Source of the DNA: Nageia nagi | Taxonomy: Eukaryota > Pinophyta | Direction: 5' to 3' | NCBI GenBank assembly: GCA_050084985.1 | Contig: JBITNC010000001.1 | Location: forward strand, 59,272,001 to 59,336,000 | DNA length: 64,000 bases | In this document: positions 48,661 through 58,889 of the stretch, piece by piece | How the letters are laid out: each line of letters starts with the position of its first letter | Numbering within the stretch: position 1 is the stretch's first letter | Made by a program: the position numbers and the translations under genes | The notes under the pieces: generated by a model | The model's database searches: none | What the model was told of the DNA's origin: nothing | What the model saw: the letters and a program-made list of their open reading frames with translations, nothing else

Positions 48661-49837
48661 TATAAACATTCACATGCAAGGATATCAAATAATTACAAAT
48701 AATATACTTTCTCTTGGTATAATTAATGTAATACCATTAATAAAAAATAACCTCCTTAATATTATCACTAACTCTTAAACAAGCATTTTCTCCTTCAAAT
48801 ATACTAAAAAAATTATCAAATGAATTTTAAAACTTGGCTAAGCATTTTAGCACTAGTGTTTAAAATGCTAGGAAAAGCACCTAGACTTTAGAGGAGGAAG
48901 ATTATTTCCTTCACATCTTATTATACCAAGCTTGGGAGAAGAGTAGAAGTGTCATAATGATCATTCACCTAGGTATTTATAACCAAAATTTGGAATAGTC
49001 CCTCCAAAAGTATAACTATTTGTCCACTTCACATGTTTTTGTTAGTGAGGTTAAGGTTTTCATTATTTTATGGTAGGATTTTAACAATTTTATTTCTAAT
49101 TCCTGTTTCTTACAAAATAATTTTCACACCTCACATTAGGCTCCAAAGTGTATGGAAAAGGTTCATCAATAATTTCACACAACTAACATATAAGATCAAA
49201 ATGTATGGAGATGATTCCTCTATTTTTTTTTTGCAAAATACCAAGATAGACTTTCAAGTACCATAAAATATCAAAATAGTTTTTATCCCTAAATGTTTAT
49301 TTTCACTCAAACCCTAGGATTTTATTATTTGTAAAGACTAAAATGCTTTGGTAAAAATTCAAATTTAAGTATTTAGAATATTCTTTCCAACTTCAAACAT
49401 AGTCATGTAATTTAGGCATTCTCATCAAGTTTTTGGCACATAAGTTTATCTACGGAGACTACCCATCTTGCAAGATAAATTTTTGTTAATGCAAATAAAA
49501 CCATTATACACATCACAGGGATCAAATTTCATGCACAATAATTATGATATGTAGCTATATGATCTACAAAGGTCCCTATGAATGTCAATGAATCAATGAT
49601 AATCATTTCTTCACTCTTACCAATCTATTCATGTAGGCAACTCATATTTGGTTCTATGGGGTCTCTAATCTAACTCCTAGAATGAGTTAACTTGTAAACT
49701 ATGTTATAAAAATCTTATAGCTAAAATCAAACTGATACAAATATTATATATAAACTTTCACAATTAATCATCTCAATTACATTCAAATTCCTAAAGAAAT
49801 TTAGGTCATAATAAGTGCAATTGGGTGAGTTGTTACA
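48661..49837 (-). repeat. 3' LTR of element C, proximal part (right of inserted element D)
   Basis: It starts with the target duplication AGACA and matches 62011-63247 of the 5' LTR. On the minus strand the LTR begins TGTAACAACTC at 49837, directly after the polypurine tract. Confidence 0.85.
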
Positions 49838-49854
49838 TACTACCCCCCTTAAAA
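49838..49854 (-). other. Polypurine tract of element C
   Basis: The minus-strand TTTTAAGGGGGGTAGTA directly precedes the LTR start TGTAACAACTC. Confidence 0.75.
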
Positions 49855-49929
49855 GGAACATAGTCTCCTGTGTTCTAAATTATAAAAAATAAAGTTTTAT
49901 ATAATCACCCAAACAAATAAGGAAATTAT

Positions 49930-50150
49930 CCTCTCATGATAAATTCAATTTTTCCAAGTGGAAGAAGATTTAGAGTACTTGTCCCACTGGACTAAACATT
50001 CATTAGTATACCAACTTCTTAATCTTTTGGTATTAAAAGTTATGATTTTAATAGGGATAACTTCAATAGCTTGAGGGTCCAACATTTGCAAGTTAGAAAA
50101 ATCTAGCACATGATAGGGATCAATAATGTCCTTTCTCAATAATGAGACAT
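49930..50150 (-). pseudogene. Chromodomain-like C-terminus of the element C integrase, decayed
   Basis: The open stretch 50139-49945 encodes DPYHVLDFSNLQMLD, then EVIPIKIITFNTKRLRSW and ECLVQWDKYSKSSSTWKN. In chromoviruses the integrase tail ends in a chromodomain with the pattern I/V-L-D...LR...V..VLVQW......E.TWE, and this text fits it. Such domains direct insertion to heterochromatin. It lies about 100 bp before the polypurine tract, as expected. Confidence 0.75.
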
Positions 50151-50259
50151 GAAAGAAATCATGAATTTTTGACCTGACAAGGCAAGTTTGTAGGCAACCA
50201 GACTCTTCTTCTTGACTATTTCATAAAGAACACCAAATTGAGGATCCAATTTGGATAGA

Positions 50260-51140
50260 ATTTATGGCATTTTTCATGGGTCTAACTCATAAGAATATGT
50301 TGTCACTTATAGCAAATTATTGAGGAGTTTTCTTAAGGTTAGCATAACTCTTTTGTTGATCAGCAGCTTTCTTGAGCTTTTATCGTATGGACTTAAGTTT
50401 CTCCTCCATTTTCTTTAACATTTTAGGTTAGTTCATCACCTAATCATCCTGATTGTTCTAAGATAAAGGAGTTACTACATCTCCTTTAGTAAATAGCTTC
50501 AAAGGAGGTCATTCTCAAAATAAATGGTATCCATTATTATAGGCAAACTCAACTAAATAGAGATATTCCTCCCATTTAGTCTTTTGTTCCATGTAGTACA
50601 TTCTAATCATATCTTTAAGAACTTTATTCACATGTTTAGTCTATCCATCTATCTCTAAATGATATTCTAAAATTATGTTCAATTTTGTTCCGAGTGCATT
50701 ATATGATTTCCAAAAGATGGAGGTAAACTTTGAATCCCTATCTAATATGATCACCTCTAAAAATCCATACAATCTAAAAATTTCATGGGAAAACTTATTT
50801 TCCATAGTGGGAGCATCATCAATGGTATTTCTAGGTATAAAATGTGTTACCTTGGTCAATCCATCCACCACTACCAAAATTGATTCATGACGAATCTAGT
50901 TTTTGATAAACCAATAATAAAATCCATTGAAATTACTTGCTATTTTTGTGTGGGAACATCATGTGGATACAGATATCCACTTGGATGTCGATTCTCTTCT
51001 TTTACCTACTAACATTTAAGACATCTAGACATAAATTCCATCATGTATCTTTTCATACTATCCTAATAAACATTTTTGTTTCAAATCCTCTCTCATTTCC
51101 ATACCTCTAGGGTGTTCTGCATAAGGGGGATAATGGGCTT
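50260..51140 (-). pseudogene. Ty3/gypsy integrase of element C, decayed
   Basis: From high to low coordinates the N-terminal zinc-binding region is FKDRLIIPKKGDLRN, then LIMQEAHYPPYAEHPRGMEM. The catalytic core follows in the open frame 50877-50641: MVVVDGLTKVTHFIPRNT with the first Asp, then EVIILDRDSKFTSIFWKS with the second Asp. The third catalytic residue falls where TERVN is usual, but the text reads TKHVN, so Glu is replaced by Lys. Then MYYMEQKTKWEEYLYLVEFA follows. The motif wording is that of plant chromoviruses. Confidence 0.9.
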
Positions 51141-51319
51141 CTTGCATGATCAAATTTCTTAAATCTCCCTTCTTTGGGATAATCAATCTATCCTTAAATT
51201 AAAGAACTCCATCTTTCTCAATAATATCTTAGGATGATGGTGTACCTTTCCCTATCAATTCCCAAATAGATTTACAATATGGATATTCTTGCTATAAAAC
51301 TTTAACTTGATCAAAGAAA

Positions 51320-51800
51320 TCAAATTCACTTTTTATCATGGAATTGATATATTATCTATGAGTTAGGGCATCTTCTACCTTATTCTTTTTCCCTTTAATG
51401 TATTCAATGCCAAATTCATACTTAGCTATGAACTCCATCCATCACCTTTGTCTAGCATTTAGATCCATTTGAGTGAACAAATACTTCAAAATTTGATGAT
51501 TTCTATAAAGTTTGAAGGGCTTTCCCAAAAGATAGTATCTCCACATCTTAAGTGCATGGACTACAGCTACTAAGTCAAGATCATGAGTTGCAAAATTCAG
51601 TCATGAGTTCTCAATTTCTTGGATTCATATGTTATAGGTTTTTCATTTTGCAATAGCACACCATCCAAACCTTCCAGTGAAGCATCTATTCGTACTAAGA
51701 AATCACCATGTGGATCATGGATGGTGAGAACAGGTGTTGTGTAAGCCTTTAATTTAGGATCATAAAAGCTTTTTCATATTTTTTTTATCCACTTGAACAC
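51320..51800 (-). pseudogene. RNase H of element C, decayed
   Basis: The minus strand reads FYDPKLKAYTTPVLTIHDP, then FLVRIDASLEGLDGVLLQNE and KPITYESKKLRTHD (about 51780-51610). This includes the first catalytic Asp (RIDAS). Downstream motifs are broken by stops. It follows the RT region directly, as in gypsy pol. Confidence 0.8.
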
Positions 51801-52700
51801 CTTATTCTTTTTCTAAAGGCTAGTGATGGGATTGGATATTTTTTAGAAATCATTGACAAACCTTCAATAATATCAAGATAACCCCATAAAACTTCTTACC
51901 TCAATTACATTTGTTGGCATAGGCCAACTCATTATCGCTTCCACTTTCTTAGGATCAAATGAGATTCCATTTGCAGATATGATATGGCTAGATACTGTAT
52001 TTGTAAAATATAAAATTCACATTTTGATAATTTTCAATATAATTGATTTCTCAATACTTATAGAGCCAATATCAAATGATGTTATGTTCCTTCTCATTTC
52101 TTGGATATATAAGGATGTCATCAAGAAATACCAACACAAACTTGTTGAGGTACTCTTGATACATGCTATTCTTTAAATTCATGAAAGTTGTAGGGGCAAT
52201 AGTTAACCCAAAAGGTAATTACATAAATTCATAGTGCCCATACATGGTTTTTAAACCTACTTTATGAGTATCTAAACTCTTGATTCTCAATTTGTGGTAT
52301 CCCAATCTTAAATCTATATTTGAGAAGATAGCAGCATCCTTAAGGTGATCAAACAAATCATCAATCCTAGGAAATGGATGCCTATTTCTTATGGTGACAT
52401 TATTTAGAATCTTGTAATCATTACACAACCTTAGGGTACTATATTTATTATTACAAATCACACTATATCATCCCATGGTAATACATTAGGATTTATCAAT
52501 TTTTTTCTAAGATATATTGTAATCGTACCTTCATCTCTTGCATCCAAATAGTGTTCATTCAATAGGGAGTTCTATAAATAGGCTCTACTCCAAGTACCAA
52601 GTATATCAAGAAATCAAATTCTCATTTTGGGGGTAATGCTAGTAGGTCATTAGGGAATCCATATTTGTATTATCTTTACAAAGGATACTTGTTCAGCAGT
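51800..52700 (-). pseudogene. Reverse transcriptase of element C, decayed
   Basis: The 80-codon open stretch 52461-52219 encodes [20 protein letters not shown], then [20 protein letters not shown] and [14 protein letters not shown] with the motif-A Asp (NIDLR). The catalytic box reads FVLVFLDDILIYPRNEKEH (about 52145-52090), keeping DD. The thumb follows as SFDPKKVEAIMSWPMPTNV and FMGLS (about 51965-51890). Order and wording match chromovirus RT. Stops lie between the blocks. Confidence 0.9.
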
Positions 52701-52738
52701 TCTACATCCTTATTATTTTGTTCAACCTCCTTAACTTT

Positions 52739-53370
52739 TGTTAGAATTTTAACCTTTACTTGGTTAGTTTAGTGGGAATAATTAAATTATTCTCATTTAC
52801 TTAGGTTAGAGGTAAATTATTTTATCCTCTATTTTTTATATATGTATTTGTGGTGTAAGGAAATATTCCAAAGGAATCCCTACATCTATCTTTTACTCTT
52901 ATGGACTTATAATTCTTCTCATAAATATGTGACAATAATTCTTTTTAATTCCTCATTTAAGATGATTATATAATGAGAGTTACACTAATTTGTACTCCTT
53001 CTATAATGGGTGTTATTTTATAACTCCCACCTTTTGTATTGCAAGGTGAAAAGTTTAGATTATAGGAGTTACTTAGTAACTCCCTCTCTTCACCTCTATT
53101 TATTGAGGTGCCTTCTCCTCTCTTCATCATCTTGGAATTCTCCTAAATCTTTGTAATGAGCTCTTTATAGCTCTCTTGTATTCTTGTTTGTTCTTTTTCC
53201 ATTCTTGCAATGTAGGAGGTTTTTTTCTTTATTTTTCCCCCTTAACAAATTTCTTGTCTCTTTGCATTTTGTGATTTCTCACTCATGATGCTATAATTTC
53301 TAACCTTGCATATTTTTTACTTTCAAGTTTTAGTAATAATTTTATTTTGATCCTCCTAAAATTTCTAACA
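52739..53370 (+). mobile_element. Solo LTR (632 bp) inside element C, perfect 5-bp target duplication
   Basis: It begins TGTTAGAATTTT and ends AAAATTTCTAACA, which are inverted terminal repeats. It is flanked by ACTTT at 52734-52738 and 53371-53375. It interrupts the pol region of C between protease and RT. The orientation is uncertain; a pyrimidine-rich leader-like stretch around 53085-53250 favours plus. No partner LTR or interior is present. Confidence 0.8.
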
Positions 53371-53479
53371 ACTTTGATTGCATATATCATTTCCCTTTTT
53401 TCTTATGTTTCTTTTAACTTGCATGGTTATGATCATGTAAGGCTCACAATGTAGATTCTATATTAGGTTTGAAACACAT

Positions 53480-53850
53480 CAATGTATTCTACCCATCTTT
53501 CTTGAAATTCAATTAAGGCCTTATGAGCCATTAACAATCCATGCCCAAAATGATTTCATAAGAGGCTAAAGGAACCACATACAAATCCCAAATAGTAGAT
53601 CCCTTAGGTAATTATATTTCGACATCCCTAAAATACTATCTAATAGGGTACTTTTTTCTAGATCCAAACTCCACTTTCCATCCATTTGTCAAAAATTATG
53701 GTGTCTTAAACATATCTTTAACTAAGGTATTTGAAATAAAACTATTTATAGCACCACAATCTATCAAAATCCTATATAATTTATTAGAAACTTTACCAGG
53801 GATTTAAAGAGGAGTGGCTTTTCCTATAGTGTATGTTGATCCGATAGCTA
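53480..53850 (-). pseudogene. Retroviral-type aspartic protease of element C, decayed
   Basis: The minus strand reads KLYRILIDCGAINSFIS (about 53790-53740), the active-site block of gypsy proteases. There the usual DSGA is changed to DCGA. FLTNGWKVEFGS follows, and later IWDLYVVPLASYEIILGMDC (about 53600-53540), the typical end with the Gly-Met-Asp turn. The protease would have matured gag-pol. Confidence 0.8.
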
Positions 53851-55000
53851 CAAAAATATGGTGTTTTTTTTATTGATCTACCTTCAAAGGACATTGATTT
53901 GCATAGTGAGATCTATCATAGTTCCAAAATCCATCTCTAGGACCCTTTTTTTATTCAAAAAACTTATCCTTAGTTACATTTTGATTAGTCCTTTTTTCTC
54001 AAAATCCTTGGCTATGGTTCATGAAACCTTAGCTTCCATTACCAAGGTTATATTTTTGTTTACATAACTGCTAATTTTTCCTCAAAAAACTCTTCTTCTT
54101 GCTATTTTTATTTCCAAATTTCCTTTTCTCAAACTTGGGTGGATTAACATCTTTATAACCAATATTATTATCCTTTATCTTCTTATTGCTTGGTTATTGT
54201 GCTTGATGTTTTTCACTTTTACTCTTTTGATAGATTTTCTTATCTTTTTCCTTTGGAAGGTTATAGTTCATGAAGGTTTTCTTGATACTCTAATTACCCT
54301 TTTCTCTCTTTGCAAGTTCATATGCTTCTTCAAGCATTTTGGGGCTTAATACAATCACCATAGTCTTGATCTTGGGGTCTAACCCAACAAGAAACCTATG
54401 AACCTTCATATGATTCTTATCTTCAAAAACATATTTGAGAAACATGACAAATTTTTGATGATAGCTTTGGACACTCATGGATCCTTATTGTAGGGTATAA
54501 TATTCTTCATCCTTTCTATCATAATAGAATTAGGGAATGAATCTTTTATGGAATGTTATAAAAAAATTTGTCCACTTTAGATACTATATCCCATGCTTAA
54601 TCTTGTAAGCATTACACCATTCTATTGCAATATCCATAAAATTATAAGTAGCCCACATATTTTTAGTTTTCATAGATAAGTTCTTCATAGAGAAGTATTT
54701 CTCTACTTCTTCTAACCATACTTTAGCTTACTCACCCTCTTGATTACCATTAAATATCAGGATTTGGGATTTCCTAAGATCTAAAGCAAGCTCTTGCTCA
54801 ATCCTTTGGTTGATTTGGTCATTTTTCCCTTCAAGTATTATTTGTTCTAGAATAAATTCTTCTCATAGAGGTTCAACCTATTGATTTAGTAGATTAATTA
54901 TAATCTCATTACTTGACCACCTACTCTTATAACATTTTAATGGCTTCTTCACCTTCATTATTCCTAGTGGAACAACTTGTGGAACTCTCATTTTCATTTT
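53850..55000 (-). pseudogene. Gag of element C, decayed
   Basis: Its capsid domain reads ILIFNGNQEGE, then AKVWLEEVEKYFSMKNLS (about 54770-54690). FHKRFIP and FYYDRKDEEYYTLQ follow, and the open stretch 54478-54290 has MSVQSYHQKFVMFLKYVFED, KNHMKVHRFLVGLDPKIKT and EEAYELAKREKGN. A basic linker (KFEKRKFGNKNSKKK) and a broken zinc knuckle follow (FWNYDRSHYANQC at about 53935-53900; the first two Cys are lost, while His and the last Cys remain). This is the standard plant gypsy gag. Confidence 0.85.
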
Positions 55001-55276
55001 TATTAGGTTCCTTTCAATTGGCACTACTCATTACCTATGTTCCTTGTATTTTGACCTATAATATTCCTTCTATTTTCCCTTGCATTAACATGCACAAGGA
55101 GACCACTCCCTACACCTTATTGTAGGTTTCCTAAAGCTCTTGTTATGCATCTTGGAATTGCCATAATCTAAGTCCACAAAATGGTGTTGTTATTAGAATC
55201 GAGCATATTCATCTCAACTTCCTTACTCTTATAGCAAAAGAGTCATGGACCATAGGCCCGAGATTTTGAACTAAAT

Positions 55277-55289
55277 GCTTTGATACCAA
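55277..55289 (-). other. Primer-binding site of element C
   Basis: The minus-strand TTGGTATCAAAGC follows the LTR end GCATTGCA directly and is identical to the PBS of element D. Confidence 0.75.
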
Positions 55290-55561
55290 TGCAATGCTCC
55301 ACCTATTCCTAACTTCACAAAATCCTAAAATTTTAGACACTATTTTTTTGGTTAATTTCAATAATCAAGTGGTCTATGAATGGACAAGGTGATCCACATG
55401 AGCATATCAATGTTTCTAGCTAGTCAGTACTCACATGGCAAGATTTATTCAATCCATATTAACTAACTTTGATACAAATCCTTCTAGTGTTCACTTATCA
55501 ACACTCATCCTATTGAAAGATGCCTCATAAGTGACTTCACTATTTTTGTTCACAAATTGTG

Positions 55562-56441
55562 TGTTTACAAATAAAATTGAGCGTGTAAATAAATAAATAA
55601 GCAAATATCTACAAACTCAATATTATCTGTATTTGAGCTACGGATAGCAATTTATTCTAGATAACAAATAACAAAATAACCAATTCAGAAATGTAATTAT
55701 AATTATATCAAACAAGACTATGGTTTGTATACTTACCTTACGGAACGTACCTGACAACGAAAGATGAAGATGTTGGCGATGTACTGATGATGAACTACCT
55801 CTCAAAAATGTAGTCACCTATGAAGATGCAAAAAGAGGACCGCGGGCAGTCCGTTTCAGAGATAATAGAGCACCGGTGGTGTTCCTGGTTCATAAGGCAG
55901 CACCAACGGCCTTCTTTTGATGATTTTTGATCTCTCAATCAATTCCAGAGCTTTAATACGAATGTCTCAGATAGCAGTGTGATATCAGAATAGATCGTAG
56001 ATGTCAGGATAGCTCGCGAAAGGAAGCACACAAACCATAGCCTTGTAGGTGGTACCAAGAGATACCTTAAGGGGTAGCCACTTACAAGGCCATACGCGGG
56101 ATCATGTGTATCCTTATTATTGTGGACTTACTATTAGATCCCTTATTTATATAGATAATAGATAATACCGCCCATGGGTCGGCGTGCATCCACATAAATA
56201 AGGTTAATTCACAAGATTTAAGATAAACACATCAATAAACAAGATAATTCATGCAATACTCAAGATAATTCATGTAATATTCAAGATAACCCATGCAATA
56301 TTCAAAATAACCCATACAATATTCATATTCAAGCCAAACATTGATATTATCACTTTAATCCATTCAAGACATATAGTTGGGCCAAGCATATTTCATTAAT
56401 TTATTGATTTAAAAACATAAATTCATTTTTATGTGTTAACA
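55562..56441 (-). mobile_element. Young CpG-rich solo LTR (880 bp) with perfect TTGTG target duplication
   Basis: It begins TGTTTACAA and ends GTGTTAACA on the plus strand and is flanked by TTGTG at 55557-55561 and 56442-56446. The sequence aligned to the other C LTR resumes exactly after it (31310 region). The minus-strand TATA box CTATATAAATAAGGG at about 56140-56154 suggests minus orientation. About 20 CpGs remain in 880 bp, against almost none in the surrounding LTR. It is therefore probably the youngest insertion here. It also contains a hairpin (56041-56088). Confidence 0.85.
56041..56088. repeat. Imperfect hairpin inside the young solo LTR
   Basis: CCTTGTAGGTGGTACC (56041-56056) can pair with GGTAGCCACTTACAAGG (56072-56088) with one bulge and one G-T/mismatch. 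It may be a structure in the transcript leader. Confidence 0.5.
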
Positions 56442-58889
56442 TTGTGCAATAGATATTATGGCATAGTGTAGTGGTTTCCTAATCAAGGATCATATCACCC
56501 AAGATAATGCTCATCCACAAGGTTATGCATCTTTTCATATGATAACCCTCTAATTCATAGGTGTAGATAGATTATCCTAAAAAATCTTTATATAAAATAG
56601 TTAAGCATCATTGTCTATGGAATAATCATCACACTCCCATTTACTAAACTGCAGGTAGTATGACTACTAGTTACCTTCACCTAGTAACTACAATTTTATC
56701 AACTGCTATCCTCATCTAACAAACTATTAAGGATATGAGATACTAGCCTACCCATATCTATCAACTAGGCTCACCATGAAGTTTGGTAGCCCCATACCCA
56801 AATCTTAGGGAGCCATGGGTATTAGAATAATACCCTCGAGTGGTTTGTATAGTCTAATAAATTTTAAAGTAAGATTATAAATAAAAACCATCCCCACTCT
56901 AATGTTCCTAGAAATAATTGATCCTAGATCAATTATTAGGTTTTCTAAGTTTTATACTTGTATAAAGCAATAGGATGTTCCTCTAATCTAATTTCTTGCA
57001 AATAAACCACTTTTCACATTAATAATCATGTTTGATAAACAAGAACAATAAATTCATCAAACATGCATAAGAAGTTTCAAAACAAACTTGTTTATGAAGT
57101 CATCAAATAATATTCAATAGTACTTTACTAGAAATATCCCATATGCATGATGCAACACAAAGAATATTACTTTAAAAGCACATGAAATGCTAGAGAATAA
57201 TAACAAGCATTGAGATACACTAAAAAGATAGTTGCTTATAATAAGAAAGTATTGTATAGAGTATATCATACTCAAGAAGTATTATTTTTGTATATCATTT
57301 ATTGAATTTATGATAATAAATATTTGACCAAGTTATCATCTATAGGATTAAGGTCTACATTGTCTTCTAGGGTTTTAGGACCTTGATTAAGCTTTTTTGT
57401 AAGATCATTTATACATTTTAGGCTTCATGTAAGCTTGTATCAAGTCATTATTAATTTAACTACTTCAAAGTAATTCATGCCTATAGCTCCATCATTTCTT
57501 AAATGTTTTATCTTTAAGAAATTCATGTCCTTATTCAAGGATATGATACCATTATTTCTTTAATCTTGATTAACATTATGATATACTTATTGTTTTTATC
57601 CACATACCCTTTATTGTTTTTCATAAGAGAGTTTCCTTTTTAACATTTGACTATTCATAAGTCACATTAGGATTCTATCATAATCAATTCAAGTTGGGGA
57701 ATATAGAAATTACTTTGTTTTACCAAATAGTTAACTTCATATTAGTATGTTTAGGGTCCTTATAACAGTACTTATTTATCTTCCCAAAAGATTATTTGTA
57801 TTCTCACAAGCCATCTAAATACATTTAGGAGTATAATATAGGGTGAACAAATCGAACTTGAATTTTGATTTATCATTAACACCTACTTACATTCCTTTAT
57901 AAATGACTATACAATCAATGGGTAATGTCTTCACTTCATACCCTAATTTGTTACATGATGATAACAATCTATGATGAGGTAGGGAACCCTTTTTATAGAT
58001 CACAATATATAAGGCATTTAATTACATAAGTATCTCCATACAAATTTTGAAGAGGTTTTTTATCATAGCCTTGTCATATTTAGCATAGAAGGTCTTTAGT
58101 AAATCGTTTTCCTCTTGATATAGCTTATTGTCATCTTCAACTTCCATGTTTCTCCAAGGATCTAAGATTCATTGGATATTGGTACTAATAAAGGTTCTTG
58201 AGTTTTAAGGCTTAGGATAGCTCTTTTGACCAAAATACATCCTATATTAACTACATCATATTTCATTCCTTCACATGTAGTTTATTGACAATTCAACAAT
58301 TAATACCCTATTCTTGGACCTCAGGAGATTTTATGTTCTTTCTATAACTACCTCCCTTCCTTGGTTGTAGTGTAGATTTTCATATATAGTTATTTTACAT
58401 GCATCAAATATGATTCAAAATAATATTATGTAATCAAATGAACATATCACTATTCCACAACGTTAATCTTTAAAATAGTTCTAACATGATTTATCTTCAA
58501 CTTGGTACTACTATTTAATTACATGATTCATACTCAAATATTTACATTTAATAAATTACTTTGACATAGTTGTTATTCAAAGTAATAATATTAATAAAAT
58601 ACCATCATCATGGTTCACCCATTATCATATAAGTCTATATTAATACTTATAAACACCATTTGTAGGTATACATCCATTCTCAACTAGAGATCATTCAGTC
58701 ATATTTTCACCTTTTTAAACTCTCCTAAAATTCAATATATATATTTTTTATTTTAATAATTTTATAATCCTTCTATACAAAATTATTTCAATAAATTTAT
58801 TTCAATATTTTTTAAACTAAGGAAATATTAAAAAATAAATATTAATGGTAGCTTTGCATAGTAAACATATATAGCAAGGTTCCAACCTA

